Positions 5,399-12,950 of a DNA stretch of 13,383 nucleotides are shown one piece after another. Both the position numbers and the translations under genes were made by a program. The stretch's first letter is position 1. Every line of letters starts with the position of its first letter. Under the pieces are notes generated by a model. It saw only the letters and a list, made by a program, of their open reading frames with translations, was not told the DNA's origin and ran no database searches. The DNA comes from Pseudomonadota bacterium (lineage in GTDB: Bacteria; Chloroflexota; UBA6077; JAJPHF01). The stretch spans positions 1 to 13,383 of the forward strand of contig JAJPHF010000002.1 of assembly GCA_021325365.1 (NCBI GenBank), written 5' to 3'.

Positions 5399-6649
5399 AT
5401 GCCTGCGGAGGCGCGCGACTTCGCGCTGCTGGCTCACCACGACCTGGCCGGCGCTGGCAACGGCGGGGAAGGGCTCGTGTTGCAGCGGCGGCCCGACGGC
5501 CGCCGGATCTTCTATGTCGCCCACGAGTCCGCGCCCCAGGCCGTCAGCATCCTCGACGTGACCGACCCGCGGCAGCCCGCGCTGCTCTGCCAGCTGCCGG
5601 TCGAGCACCCGCGCGTGCGCGGCAACTCGCTAGCGGTGGTGGGTGATCTACTGCTCGTGGCCCGGCAGGTGGCCCGCGCCGGCGACGAGCCGGCGGGCCT
5701 CTGGCTGTACGACGTGAGCGACCCCGCGGCGCCGCGCCAGCTGGCGTTCTTCAACACGGGCGGCGGCGTGTCGCGCGGCGTGCACTTCGTCTGGTGCGTG
5801 GACGGCAAGTACGCCCACATCTCGACGGGCGCCCCCGACTTCGTTCCAACGGCGCCGCCCGACGACCAGTTCTACATGATCGTCGACGTGTCGGACCCCG
5901 AGCAGCCGCGCGAGGTGGGACGCTGGTGGTTGCCCGGCACGCGCCAGGGCGACGCGGCGCCGCCGATCGCCCCGCGGCGCAAGCCGCGCGACAACGGCGT
6001 GCGGATGCACAACGCCAACGTGCTGCCCGCCCGCCCTGACCGCGTCTACCTGGGCTACATCGACGGCGGCGTGCTCGTGCTCGACATCGCCGACCCGACG
6101 GCGCCGCGCCTCGTCGGCCGGCTACAGCACCCGCCCGAGCTGCCGGGCTACGCGCACACTGCCACGCCCCTACCGGGCCGCGACCTCCTCGTGCTCAGCG
6201 AGGAGTCGGTGCTGCCGGCCGGCGCCGACGCCCCCAAGCTCATCCGGCTGGTGGACGTGAGCGACGAGACGCGGCCCCGGTTCCGTGCCGTCTTGCCGGA
6301 CCCGCCCAACCGCGACGAGCTGTGCCGCCGTGGCGGCCGCTTCGGCGCCCACAACGTCCACGAGATCATGCCCCTGCCGGGGTGCGGCGTGTCCGAGAGC
6401 TTCGTCGTGGGCACGTTCTTCGCCGGCGGCATGCGGCTCTACGACGTGCGCGACGCCGACCAGCCCCGCGAGATCGGCTACTACATCCCCGAGCCCCCGC
6501 CCGACTCGCCGGCCGGCGCAATCCAGCTCAACGACGTCTACGTGGATGACCGCGGCCTCTTCTACACGGTCGACCGCTTCCGGGGCGGGCTGTACATCCT
6601 GGAGTACACCGGCCCGGTCGCGCTCGACTTCCAGCCGGGCGCCGCGTGA
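5399..6649 (+). CDS. LVIVD-repeat beta-propeller protein
   Basis: 416 residues from ATG 5399, with GGAGG 6 bases upstream and a promoter at 5341-5370. Readings starting upstream lie across the promoter and are rejected. The repeat core occurs six times: VSILDVTDPRQP (49-60), LWLYDVSDPAAP (101-112), YMIVDVSDPEQP (159-170), VLVLDIADPTAP (225-236), IRLVDVSDETRP (282-293) and MRLYDVRDADQP (345-356). These are LVIVD-type blades (PF08309), so a six- or seven-bladed propeller is expected. There is no signal peptide, so it is probably cytosolic. Histidines near blade edges (H130, H204 in RMHN, H253, H318 and H321 in GAHNVHE) could form a central metal site, as in histidine-bearing propeller enzymes; this is inference. 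No enzymatic activity is established for the family. The stop overlaps the start of the next gene by 4 bases, implying translational coupling. The alternative is a scaffold or sensor. Confidence 0.85.
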   Translation: MPAEARDFALLAHHDLAGAGNGGEGLVLQRRPDGRRIFYVAHESAPQAVSILDVTDPRQPALLCQLPVEHPRVRGNSLAVVGDLLLVARQVARAGDEPAGLWLYDVSDPAAPRQLAFFNTGGGVSRGVHFVWCVDGKYAHISTGAPDFVPTAPPDDQFYMIVDVSDPEQPREVGRWWLPGTRQGDAAPPIAPRRKPRDNGVRMHNANVLPARPDRVYLGYIDGGVLVLDIADPTAPRLVGRLQHPPELPGYAHTATPLPGRDLLVLSEESVLPAGADAPKLIRLVDVSDETRPRFRAVLPDPPNRDELCRRGGRFGAHNVHEIMPLPGCGVSESFVVGTFFAGGMRLYDVRDADQPREIGYYIPEPPPDSPAGAIQLNDVYVDDRGLFYTVDRFRGGLYILEYTGPVALDFQPGAA

Positions 6650-7806
6650 CGTGCCCCGCGCGCACGCGCCCGACCCCGCCGGCCGCCGAGCCAGCTACCG
6701 CGGTCCGGCGGCGTGCCGCGCGTGGTCTGGCCGTACCGCGCCACGCCGCCGGCATCGCCGCGCTGCTGGTGCCGCTGCTCCTGGCCGGTTGCCGTCCGGC
6801 GGCGCCTCAGCCTAGCGCCCCGGCCGCTGCGCCGCCGACGGCGGTGTCGCGAGTGCCGGCCGTGGAGACGGCGCCAGCTCCCGCCGCCCCGCGGTCCGTG
6901 GCGCTGGCGTACACGACGACAAATGCCGGCACGACGCCGATGTGGCTGGCGCAAGAGGCGGGTCTGTTCCGCGAGCAGGGGCTGGACACGACGCTCGTCC
7001 GGATTCCCGCTGGCACGCCGATGCTCGCGGCGCTCCAGAACCGCGACGTAGTCGCGGCGATGGCCGGCGGGCCGGCGATCGTCGATGCCGTGCTGCACGG
7101 CGGCGACCAGGTGATCGTCGGCTCCCTGACGAACTACCACAACCAGGCGCTGTACAGCGCGTCCGCCTACCCGACCGTCGAGTCGCTGCGGGGGCAGGCG
7201 GTAGGGGTGTCGCGCTACGGCGCCTCCAGCGACGTGGCGGGGCGCGAGGCGCTGCGGCGCGCTGGGCTGGAGCCGGGACGCGACGTGGCTATCCTCCAGA
7301 CGGGCGGCAACCCCGAGTCGGTCGCCGCGCTGCAGGCTGGCACCGTGCAGGGCATCGTCGTCAGCCCGCCGCTGGGCCTGGAGGTGCGGCGGTTCGGGCT
7401 GAACCTGCTCATCGACATTACGAGCTTGCGGCTGCCGTCGCCCGGCAGCACGGTCACCACCACGCGCCCGTACCTGCGGGACGAGCCGGCGGTGATGGAG
7501 AAGGTGCTGCGCGCCGTGATCGCCGGCGTCCACCGCTACGAGACCGACCCCGAGGCGGCGTACGGGGCCATCGCCCGCTACACGGACGTCCAGGACCGCG
7601 AGGTCTTGGCGGACACCTACGCATACTACAAGGGGCGCTTCCAGCGCGATCTGTACCCGTCGCTCGCAGCTATCGCCGCGGAGCTCGACAGCCGCGCGGG
7701 CGACGTGCCGGCCGCGGCCTCCGCGCGCCCCGAGGAGTTCGTGGACCTCGCCATCGTCGAGCGGCTGCGCGCCAGCGGCTACGCCGACGCCCTCTACCGC
7801 CAATGA
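6646..7806 (+). CDS. NMT1/SsuA-type ABC substrate-binding lipoprotein
   Basis: 386 residues. The start is GTG 6646, overlapping the previous TGA (GTGA); no other in-frame ATG, GTG or TTG lies before the signal core. The signal peptide is of lipoprotein type, with lipobox LLLAGC (C49), and the long 35-residue n-region is unusual. An Ala/Pro-rich linker (about 50-80) precedes the binding domain, which begins VALAYTTTNAGTTPMWLAQEAG and includes the family-typical GLFREQGLDTTLV, LRGQAVGVSR and PAVMEKVLRAVIAG. This is the fold of taurine/sulfonate, pyrimidine-precursor (THI5/NMT1-like) and aromatic-acid binding proteins (PF09084/PF13379). It should sit on the outer face of the cytoplasmic membrane. 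No permease or ATPase is adjacent, so it is an orphan here. Its stop codon is part of the T-run of the tRNA terminator on the other strand. Confidence 0.88.
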   Translation: MTCPARTRPTPPAAEPATAVRRRAARGLAVPRHAAGIAALLVPLLLAGCRPAAPQPSAPAAAPPTAVSRVPAVETAPAPAAPRSVALAYTTTNAGTTPMWLAQEAGLFREQGLDTTLVRIPAGTPMLAALQNRDVVAAMAGGPAIVDAVLHGGDQVIVGSLTNYHNQALYSASAYPTVESLRGQAVGVSRYGASSDVAGREALRRAGLEPGRDVAILQTGGNPESVAALQAGTVQGIVVSPPLGLEVRRFGLNLLIDITSLRLPSPGSTVTTTRPYLRDEPAVMEKVLRAVIAGVHRYETDPEAAYGAIARYTDVQDREVLADTYAYYKGRFQRDLYPSLAAIAAELDSRAGDVPAAASARPEEFVDLAIVERLRASGYADALYRQ

Positions 7807-7832
7807 AAAAGGCTGGCGCAGCCGCCAGCCTT
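7806..7832 (-). terminator. Intrinsic terminator after tRNA-Thr, shared with the lipoprotein stop codon
   Basis: Stem of 9 bp (7809-7817 with 7824-7832), loop 7818-7823, followed on the minus strand by a TTTTT run (7810-7806). It begins 10 bases past the tRNA 3' end. The last A of the lipoprotein TGA stop lies in this run. The stem could also help end the plus-strand lipoprotein transcript, although that side has only CTTCGCCTT. Confidence 0.78.
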
Positions 7833-7842
7833 CGCCTTCCGG

Positions 7843-7914
7843 AGCCGAGTCAGGGATTCGAACCCTGGACCTAGCGATTACGAATCGCTCGCTCTACCAC
7901 TGAGCTAACCCGGC
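7843..7914 (-). tRNA. tRNA-Thr (anticodon CGT)
   Basis: A 72-nt cloverleaf can be folded by eye. The acceptor stem is GCCGGGT with ACTCGGC (one G-T wobble), the D arm GCTC/GAGC, the anticodon stem AGCGA/TCGCT with loop TTCGTAA, the variable loop AGGTC, and the T arm CAGGG-TTCGAAT-CCCTG. The anticodon CGT (plus-strand 7880-7882) reads the threonine codon ACG, which should be common in this GC-rich genome. The discriminator base is T, followed by CC then G, so the final CCA is not fully encoded. It is flanked by its own promoter and terminator. Confidence 0.96.
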
Positions 7915-7926
7915 CTGGGATCCGGA

Positions 7927-7943
7927 GGGCGCCAGAGGCGCCC
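7927..7943 (-). other. Hairpin in the tRNA-Thr leader
   Basis: Seven-base-pair inverted repeat (7927-7933 with 7937-7943, loop AGA) 13 bases upstream of the mature tRNA 5' end. It would be part of the precursor removed by RNase P. It may simply isolate the tRNA fold. Confidence 0.4.
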
Positions 7944-7959
7944 CCACGGCACGTGGCAA

Positions 7960-7968
7960 AGTATACCA
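7960..7968 (-). promoter_or_regulatory. Extended -10 promoter for tRNA-Thr
   Basis: Minus strand TGGTATACT: TG-N plus TATACT (5 of 6 to consensus). Transcription would begin near 7953, about 39 bases before the tRNA. A TTGCCA upstream is spaced only 14 bases from the -10, too close for a standard -35, so the TG extension is probably what matters. Confidence 0.6.
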
Positions 7969-8107
7969 TTACGAGGGGCTGGCAACCAGACGGGCGGCCG
8001 GGCCGGCAGGGCGCGGTCCGCGCCGCGGCCGCCGTCCGGTGGCCCGACGGCGAGATCGTCCGCGGTCATCAGCATGGAGGCGACTCGCGCTGACGGAGCA
8101 GAAAGCC

Positions 8108-8554
8108 GTGGCGCACCGCTCGTGCGCCGACGCGCCGCCGCCAGAGCTGCGGGTGGCCGTCGGCGAATTCAATCGCGGCGCGTTCTTCGAGTGCCACGAG
8201 ACGTTGGAGGCGCTGTGGCTCGCGGAGCCGGGGCCGCTGCGCCGCCTGTACCAGGGCGTCCTGCAGGTCGGCGTCGCGTTCCACCATCAGCGGCGGGGCA
8301 ACTATCGGGGCGCGATGCGCCTGCTCGCGTCGGGCATCGCCTATCTGACGCCGTTTGCCCCCGCGTGCCTCGGCGTGGACGTCGCCGGGCTGCTGGCGGC
8401 GGCGGAGTGCTGCCGCGACACGCTGGCGGCGCTTGGGCCGGGGCGCGTCCGCGACTTCGACCCCGCGCTCATCCCCCGCATCACGTTGGCGGAGCCGGCC
8501 GCGCCCGCGGATCTGCCGCTTCGCGAGCCGCCGACCTGCCCGTCCCGCCCCTAA
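8108..8554 (+). CDS. DUF309 family protein
   Basis: 148 residues. I chose GTG 8108, preceded by ACGGAG about 9 bases upstream. A longer reading from GTG 8039 would add an Arg-rich tail without an SD site. The diagnostic DUF309 (PF03745) signature is clear: EFNRGAFFECHETLEALW followed by PGPLRRLYQGVLQVGVAFHH, RRGNYRGAMRLLASG and IAYL. The family folds as a small helical bundle of about 60-150 residues, and its biochemical role is not established. A conserved FECHE motif (C-H-E) might bind a metal. The C-terminal 45 residues are Ala/Pro/Arg-rich and less conserved in appearance. It appears to be monocistronic, since flanking genes are on the other strand. Its TAA overlaps the TAG of the convergent lipoprotein gene by 2 bases. 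No convincing promoter is seen in 7970-8107. Confidence 0.85.
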   Translation: MAHRSCADAPPPELRVAVGEFNRGAFFECHETLEALWLAEPGPLRRLYQGVLQVGVAFHHQRRGNYRGAMRLLASGIAYLTPFAPACLGVDVAGLLAAAECCRDTLAALGPGRVRDFDPALIPRITLAEPAAPADLPLREPPTCPSRP

Positions 8555-9699
8555 TAGCGCCCCAGCTGCTGCACCGCCCAGTCGGCGAAGCTCGTGTCGA
8601 CGATCTTGTCCAGGTCCGCGTGGTCTTGCTGCTTGCCCGTGCGCAGGTAGTACTGCTGGTCCTGCTCCAGCGCCGCTTTGTTGACCTGGCCATTCGGGTC
8701 CAAGCTGGGCACGGCCACACGCTCCCACAGCGCCCGGTCCTTCAGAGCAGTCGTTTTCACCAGAATGTCGATGACCTCGCGCCGCTTCGCCTCGTCGTGC
8801 TTGGCGAAGGCGTCGTTGTACTCGCGGACGCCCTTCAGGTACGCCAGCACGAAGCGCCGGCCTGCGTCGGCCTGCTGGCTGGCGAAGCTCTCGGAGAACA
8901 TGATCGTGGCGACCTGCTGCTCCGGGTACCACTCGTCCTGCCGCGCCAGGGTGGCCGCCGTGCCCTGCTCCAGCGCCAGCGTCACGAACGGCTCGATCAG
9001 CATGCCGGCGTCGACGCTGCCGCCGGCAAACGCCGCCGGCTGGTCCGGGAAGGGAACGACCGTCAGGTCCACGTCGGCCGTGCTCAGGCCGACCGTCTGG
9101 AGCAGGCGATCGAGGGCGGCCTCGGGGCTGACGCCGCCGAGATTGGGCAGCGCGACCTTCCGGCTCCGCAGGTCCGCCGGGCCGCGCACCGCGCCGCCGT
9201 CCACAAGTTCGCGGCGGACCAGGAGCGAGGTGTAGCCGAAGCCCCGCTGGGTGCCGCCCTTGTCAGCGACGATGCGTAGGGCGATCCCGCGGGCAACGGC
9301 GTTGAACAGTCCGGCGCTCGGTGCCCCGCCGCCCGCGTCGAGCTGGCCCGCGCCCAGCGGCGGGACCATCTCCGCCGCCGTTGTGAACGGCGTCGTGTCC
9401 AGCGCGATGCGCTGCTCCTGGAAATAGCCACGCTCCTGCGCGATGAGCCAGCCGGCGTCGCTTGACGACGGGCTCAGGGTGCCGAGTCGGACGCGGGCGA
9501 GCGCCGGCGGCGCGGTGGCCACGGCCGCCGGGGCGGCGCTAGCTGCTGCTGCCGCGCCGCCCGCACCGGGGGCCGACGTGGCCGCTGGCGCGGGAACGGG
9601 CGCTGCCGGGGTCGCGCAGGCGAGCGCGAGCAGCGCCACGCCGAGCAGTGGCGCGCCGACCGCGAAGGCGCGGCAACCCGACGGCAGCCACCACGGCAC
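8551..9699 (-). CDS. NMT1/SsuA-type ABC substrate-binding lipoprotein (second copy)
   Basis: 382 residues from GTG 9699, with a purine-rich GAGGAGAGAG SD 5 bases upstream. A reading to 9780 would run into the preceding gene. The signal peptide ends in the lipobox LALAC (C28), followed by a long Ala/Pro/Gly linker (29-65). The binding domain starts VRLGTLSPSSSDAGWLIAQE and continues with GYFQEQRIALDTTPF, PPLGAGQLDAGGG, VDGGAVRGPADLRSRKVALP and FAGGSVDAGMLIEPF, all standard for SsuA/TauA/NMT1-like solute binders. The second lobe is charged and helical, ending TSFADWAVQQLGRY. No permease or ATPase is adjacent. It is 47 bases downstream of the NYN gene, with a small hairpin (9732-9748) at the junction, so co-transcription is likely. 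It is divergent in sequence from the 6646-7806 copy and probably binds a different ligand. Confidence 0.88.
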   Translation of the reverse strand: MPWWLPSGCRAFAVGAPLLGVALLALACATPAAPVPAPAATSAPGAGGAAAAASAAPAAVATAPPALARVRLGTLSPSSSDAGWLIAQERGYFQEQRIALDTTPFTTAAEMVPPLGAGQLDAGGGAPSAGLFNAVARGIALRIVADKGGTQRGFGYTSLLVRRELVDGGAVRGPADLRSRKVALPNLGGVSPEAALDRLLQTVGLSTADVDLTVVPFPDQPAAFAGGSVDAGMLIEPFVTLALEQGTAATLARQDEWYPEQQVATIMFSESFASQQADAGRRFVLAYLKGVREYNDAFAKHDEAKRREVIDILVKTTALKDRALWERVAVPSLDPNGQVNKAALEQDQQYYLRTGKQQDHADLDKIVDTSFADWAVQQLGRY

Positions 9700-9746
9700 T
9701 GGGCCTCTCTCCTCGCGCGACGGGCGACGCGGACCGGAGCGGCCGG

Positions 9747-11786
9747 TCAAGCCTCGGCCGCCACGGGCGTCGCGTACCAATCGCTCAGCAGCTCCCGGAG
9801 CACGGTGGCCGTCCGGTTCACCAGCATCGGGTCGGCGGGCGTCAGCGAGGCGTAGTCGAGCATCTGCTCGACGAGCGCCGGGTTCGTGCGCGCCAGCTCG
9901 ACGGCTAGCTCGTGCCAGCGGGCGGCCACGGCCGGCTCCGGGTGGTTGTGGAGGAGCACGGCCATGAGCGTGGGGTGAGTGTAGCCCGGATTGCGGCCGG
10001 GCGAGATGCCCACCTGCTTGGCGGCAGTGGCGAAGTAGTACGAGAGCATCACGTTGACGAGCTTGAACACCTGGTCCCAGAGCGGCTCACCCTCGCGCAA
10101 CAGGGCGAAGAAGGCCAGGTAATAGGGCACCGCGAGCGGGTAGCGGCCCTCGGAGAACGCGGCGCCCGCGCGCGTGGCGAGGAAGTTGGCGAAGTACCAC
10201 CAGAAGTCCTCGCGGCCCGCGCCCGGCGCGCCGCGGCGAATCGCTTCGAGCTGCAGGCGGGCGGCGCGCAAGTAGCGTTCCGACGCCTGCGCGAAGTTGG
10301 TGCCCCGCACCGTGTTGCCGGCCTCGAATAGGGCCCGCGCCGCGCCCGGCGACACCACGTCCGTGGTGAGGGCGCAAGCATCAAGCTCGGCGACGGCGCT
10401 CGCCAACGTCGGGAGCTGCAAGACCGCCGCCCAGTCCTCGGGCGGACCGAAGCGGCCACCCTCGCGCTCGGTCAGGCGCCCGCTCGCGCGCAAGTCGCCG
10501 AGGATCGACTCGACGGCGCTCGCCTCTGTCGCCGTATCGAACAGGACCAACGATAGGTCCGTATGGCCTAGCTCGAGGCCGGCCTCCGCGATCTTCTGCA
10601 CGTAAACGGATTCAGCCGCGCGGCGGAAGGCTTCCACGTCGCCGTTGGCCGCCGGCAGCGCGGGCGACGACAGGCCGGCGCGTGGCCGCCGCAGCGTGAC
10701 CGCGTCGCCGAGCAGCGCGAGCTTGCAGACTTCGATAATGGGGCCTTTCGGCCGTGGGGCGCTGGTGGCCTCGTCGCGCGAGCGGAGGATCTCGGCCGCG
10801 CGATTCAGCGTGAGGTCCGCATCCCCGCGGCTCAGCACGTCGTGCAGCTCGCCCAGCAGCGTCCGACGCAGCGTCGGCTCGACGACCAGGCGCTCGGAGC
10901 GCCGCAGCTGGTGGCGGTAGGCTTCCGAGAGCGGCATGGAGCCGGGCCAGGCCGCCCCGTCGCGCACTACGCCAGGCGCCGCGCCCGCGGGCGCCGGCTC
11001 GGACGCGGACCACCTCGGCCCATCTTTGCCGGTGAATTCGCGGCTGTTCAGCGCGCCGTCCGCCAGCCCAACGTAGAGCAGCTTGTTCCGGTACTCGGTC
11101 TGTGCCAGGTCGCTATTCGCGCGGAGAAAGCCGTCGAAATGCTCGTGGCCGAGGTTCGCTTCGCTGAAGGTCGAGTCGAGCGCGAGCATGGTCTGCTTCA
11201 GCTTGGCGGCATACACCGGCAGCGCGCCCTGGTGCTGGAGCGCGCGCAACGCTCGCGCCAGCAGCTCGCGCGCCTGGGCGCCGTCCAGCGCCGCGCCGCC
11301 TAGCTCGCGGCCCACGAGCGTCTCGTAGAACAAGAACTCGTCGCAGCTCTTTACCAGCAGGTCGCCGGTCGCGTGGCGCAGGCCGATGCCGATGGTGTAC
11401 TTGCCATATTCCCGCAGTTTGGCGACCAGCGTCGAGTAGTCGCTGTCGCCCGCGATGATGGCGAACATGTCGACGGCCGGCCGCGTGAAGACGACTTCCA
11501 TCGCGTCGATAGCCAGGCGGATGTCAGCACGGTTCTTGCCGGCCGAGCCGAAGCGGTAGAGCTGGACCAGGTCTACCGCGTGGTCCAAGAGGTCGGCGCG
11601 GAAGTGCCGGTAGCGAGCCCAGTCGCCATAGGCCCGGCGAATCGCCAGCCGGCCACGCGTTTTCAAAAGCTCCATCACGGGGGTCAGATCGAATTCCTGG
11701 TCGACTTGCTCCGCGCTGACAGCCATGTTCTCGAAGTCAATGAGCACGCAGATGTTGGGGCGCTCATCCTGGGTCGTATTGGTCAC
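9747..11786 (-). CDS. NYN-domain nuclease with LOTUS/OST-HTH-like winged helices and helical C-terminus
   Basis: 679 residues from GTG 11786 (GGAG 7 bases upstream); ATG 11846 is an alternative start, and readings beyond 11895 cross the promoter. The NYN (PIN-like, limkain-type) domain spans about 10-160. Acidic metal ligands are in CVLIDFEN (D17, N20), KNRADIRLAID (D88, D94) and IIAGDSDYS (D114, D116), so the nuclease looks intact. A LOTUS/OST-HTH-like winged helix follows at about 168-240, then a probable second helical module (285-370) and a third (385-450) separated by Ala/Pro linkers; the latter two calls are inference. The C-terminal 220 residues are helical, TPR-like in feel (YLRAARLQLEAIRR, GRYPLAVPYYLAFFALL, WDQVFKLVNVMLSYYF), and I recognise no family for them. 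Bacterial NYN-LOTUS proteins are thought to act on RNA. It is the first gene of a unit with the lipoprotein gene. No antitoxin or phage gene is adjacent. Confidence 0.87.
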   Translation of the reverse strand: MTNTTQDERPNICVLIDFENMAVSAEQVDQEFDLTPVMELLKTRGRLAIRRAYGDWARYRHFRADLLDHAVDLVQLYRFGSAGKNRADIRLAIDAMEVVFTRPAVDMFAIIAGDSDYSTLVAKLREYGKYTIGIGLRHATGDLLVKSCDEFLFYETLVGRELGGAALDGAQARELLARALRALQHQGALPVYAAKLKQTMLALDSTFSEANLGHEHFDGFLRANSDLAQTEYRNKLLYVGLADGALNSREFTGKDGPRWSASEPAPAGAAPGVVRDGAAWPGSMPLSEAYRHQLRRSERLVVEPTLRRTLLGELHDVLSRGDADLTLNRAAEILRSRDEATSAPRPKGPIIEVCKLALLGDAVTLRRPRAGLSSPALPAANGDVEAFRRAAESVYVQKIAEAGLELGHTDLSLVLFDTATEASAVESILGDLRASGRLTEREGGRFGPPEDWAAVLQLPTLASAVAELDACALTTDVVSPGAARALFEAGNTVRGTNFAQASERYLRAARLQLEAIRRGAPGAGREDFWWYFANFLATRAGAAFSEGRYPLAVPYYLAFFALLREGEPLWDQVFKLVNVMLSYYFATAAKQVGISPGRNPGYTHPTLMAVLLHNHPEPAVAARWHELAVELARTNPALVEQMLDYASLTPADPMLVNRTATVLRELLSDWYATPVAAEA

Positions 11787-11901
11787 AACGCCGCTCCGCG
11801 ATCGAAATGGCCGGCTGGCGCCGGCAGGCCCACCAAGCGGGGACATCGCGCCTCGTGCGGAGCGCGCCGCCGCTCCCCGGACCAGTGTAGCGTGCTCCGG
11901 A

Positions 11902-11930
11902 ACTATACGACGGGCTTGGGGTGCCGTCAA
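11902..11930 (-). promoter_or_regulatory. Strong sigma70-type promoter for the NYN gene
   Basis: Minus strand TTGACG (11930-11925), a 17-base spacer and TATAGT (11907-11902); both hexamers match consensus at five of six positions. Transcription would start near 11895, which rules out coding starts upstream of that point and leaves a leader of about 110 bases to the GTG at 11786. A TACACT further downstream (11884-11889) is a possible second -10 without a -35. Confidence 0.75.
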
Positions 11931-12035
11931 ACATCCGCTGAGCCTTGACCCCAGGGACGCGCACGTCATCCCCCGTAGAGTCGCGCGCTTCGACACGGCG
12001 GCAAAGCTGATCTGATGGGTCGCTCCGGCGCGAGG

Positions 12036-12950
12036 CTAGGCGACCGACGCTGGCAGAGGCAAGCCCAGCGCGCGCGCGGGATTCAGGGCGGCGACGGTGC
12101 GCACGTCAGTGGCGGTCAGGCCAGCGTCGTACAGCGTGCCGAGGAGCAGCCGGAACAGCTCGGGGGGGCAGGGCTGCGCGGTGCGGAAGTAGTCGGTGGA
12201 CACTACGACGCGCTCGACGCCGACCGCCTTGATCCACTTGACGACCTCGGCCGGGTCCATCCGGCCCGGCGCCACGTTCGTCCAGCAGATCTCCACCCAG
12301 GCGCCGAGGGCCGCGGCGCGCTGGGCGGCGTCGAGAGGCGCCTCGATGCCGCCGGACAGCGGGTGCGTGAAAACGACCTGCTGGTAGCCGCGGGCGTGCG
12401 CCTCCTCGATCACCGCCAGCGATTCCTGCCACGAGACGTGCCCCGTCCCGAGGGTCAGGCCGCGCTCGTGGCAGTAGGCGACCAGCTCCCGGCCCCGCGC
12501 GCTCAGGCGGCCCTGCTCGTCCAGGAACGAGGCGCCTGGGATGCGACCCACCTCGAACGTCTCGTAGACCCGCGGCAGCACGTTGCGCACGATGTGGCCC
12601 TGGACCTCCAGGTCATGGCAGGAGCCCCACGTCGGCAGAAAGACCATGCGGGCGCCCAACGCCGCGGCCGACTCGACCGCCCATAGCTCCGTGCCGCCGG
12701 CCACGGGGTTGAGCACGATGCTAGAGTACAACTCGACCGGGCCGTCGTAGAGCGCGCGGATGTACGGGGTGGCGACGGCGGTAGGCCACCAGTGCGACTT
12801 GAGCACGACGCCCCGCATGCCCAGCGCCTCGGCCTTCGGCAGCCAGTCCCACTCGGGCTCGCGCTTGCGGAACGCTGTCTCGGAGAACTCCAGGTCGATA
12901 TGGCAGTGCAGGTCGATCGCGTCGGCCAGGAACTCCTCGTACAGCCCCAC
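12036..12950 (-). CDS. DUF6282 family, amidohydrolase-like metal-dependent hydrolase
   Basis: 304 residues from GTG 12950, with GGAGG 5 bases upstream. The metal-binding pattern of the amidohydrolase/PHP-like TIM-barrel superfamily is complete: DLHCH near the N-terminus (D13, H15, H17), a lysine in VVLKSHW (K51, possibly carbamylated, then H53), H171 in LGTGHVSW, H196 in VVFTHP and D253 in VVSTDYF. The order and spacing match DUF6282 (PF19799), to which I assign it with good but not full confidence. No signal peptide is present, so it is cytosolic. The reaction is unknown; hydrolysis of a lactone, amide or ring, or decarboxylation in the style of the ACMSD branch of the superfamily, are all possible. 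It appears monocistronic. No clear terminator is visible in 11931-12035. Its proximity to two UbiD genes may be functional. Confidence 0.82.
   Translation of the reverse strand: MGLYEEFLADAIDLHCHIDLEFSETAFRKREPEWDWLPKAEALGMRGVVLKSHWWPTAVATPYIRALYDGPVELYSSIVLNPVAGGTELWAVESAAALGARMVFLPTWGSCHDLEVQGHIVRNVLPRVYETFEVGRIPGASFLDEQGRLSARGRELVAYCHERGLTLGTGHVSWQESLAVIEEAHARGYQQVVFTHPLSGGIEAPLDAAQRAAALGAWVEICWTNVAPGRMDPAEVVKWIKAVGVERVVVSTDYFRTAQPCPPELFRLLLGTLYDAGLTATDVRTVAALNPARALGLPLPASVA

Noticed and set aside
4190..5608. 472-codon open frame on the minus strand
   Set aside because: Shifted frame across the MFS gene and the divergent promoter region; Arg/Gly/Pro-rich composition without motifs.
6562..7803. 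413-codon open frame on the minus strand
   Set aside because: Antisense to the first lipoprotein; low-complexity and lacks any recognisable feature.
7820..7874. Open frame ending in SQGFEPWT
   Set aside because: This is the well-known mistranslation of a tRNA T arm; it coincides with tRNA-Thr.
8074..9279. 401-codon open frame on the plus strand
   Set aside because: Crosses the DUF309 gene out of frame and then runs antisense to the second lipoprotein.
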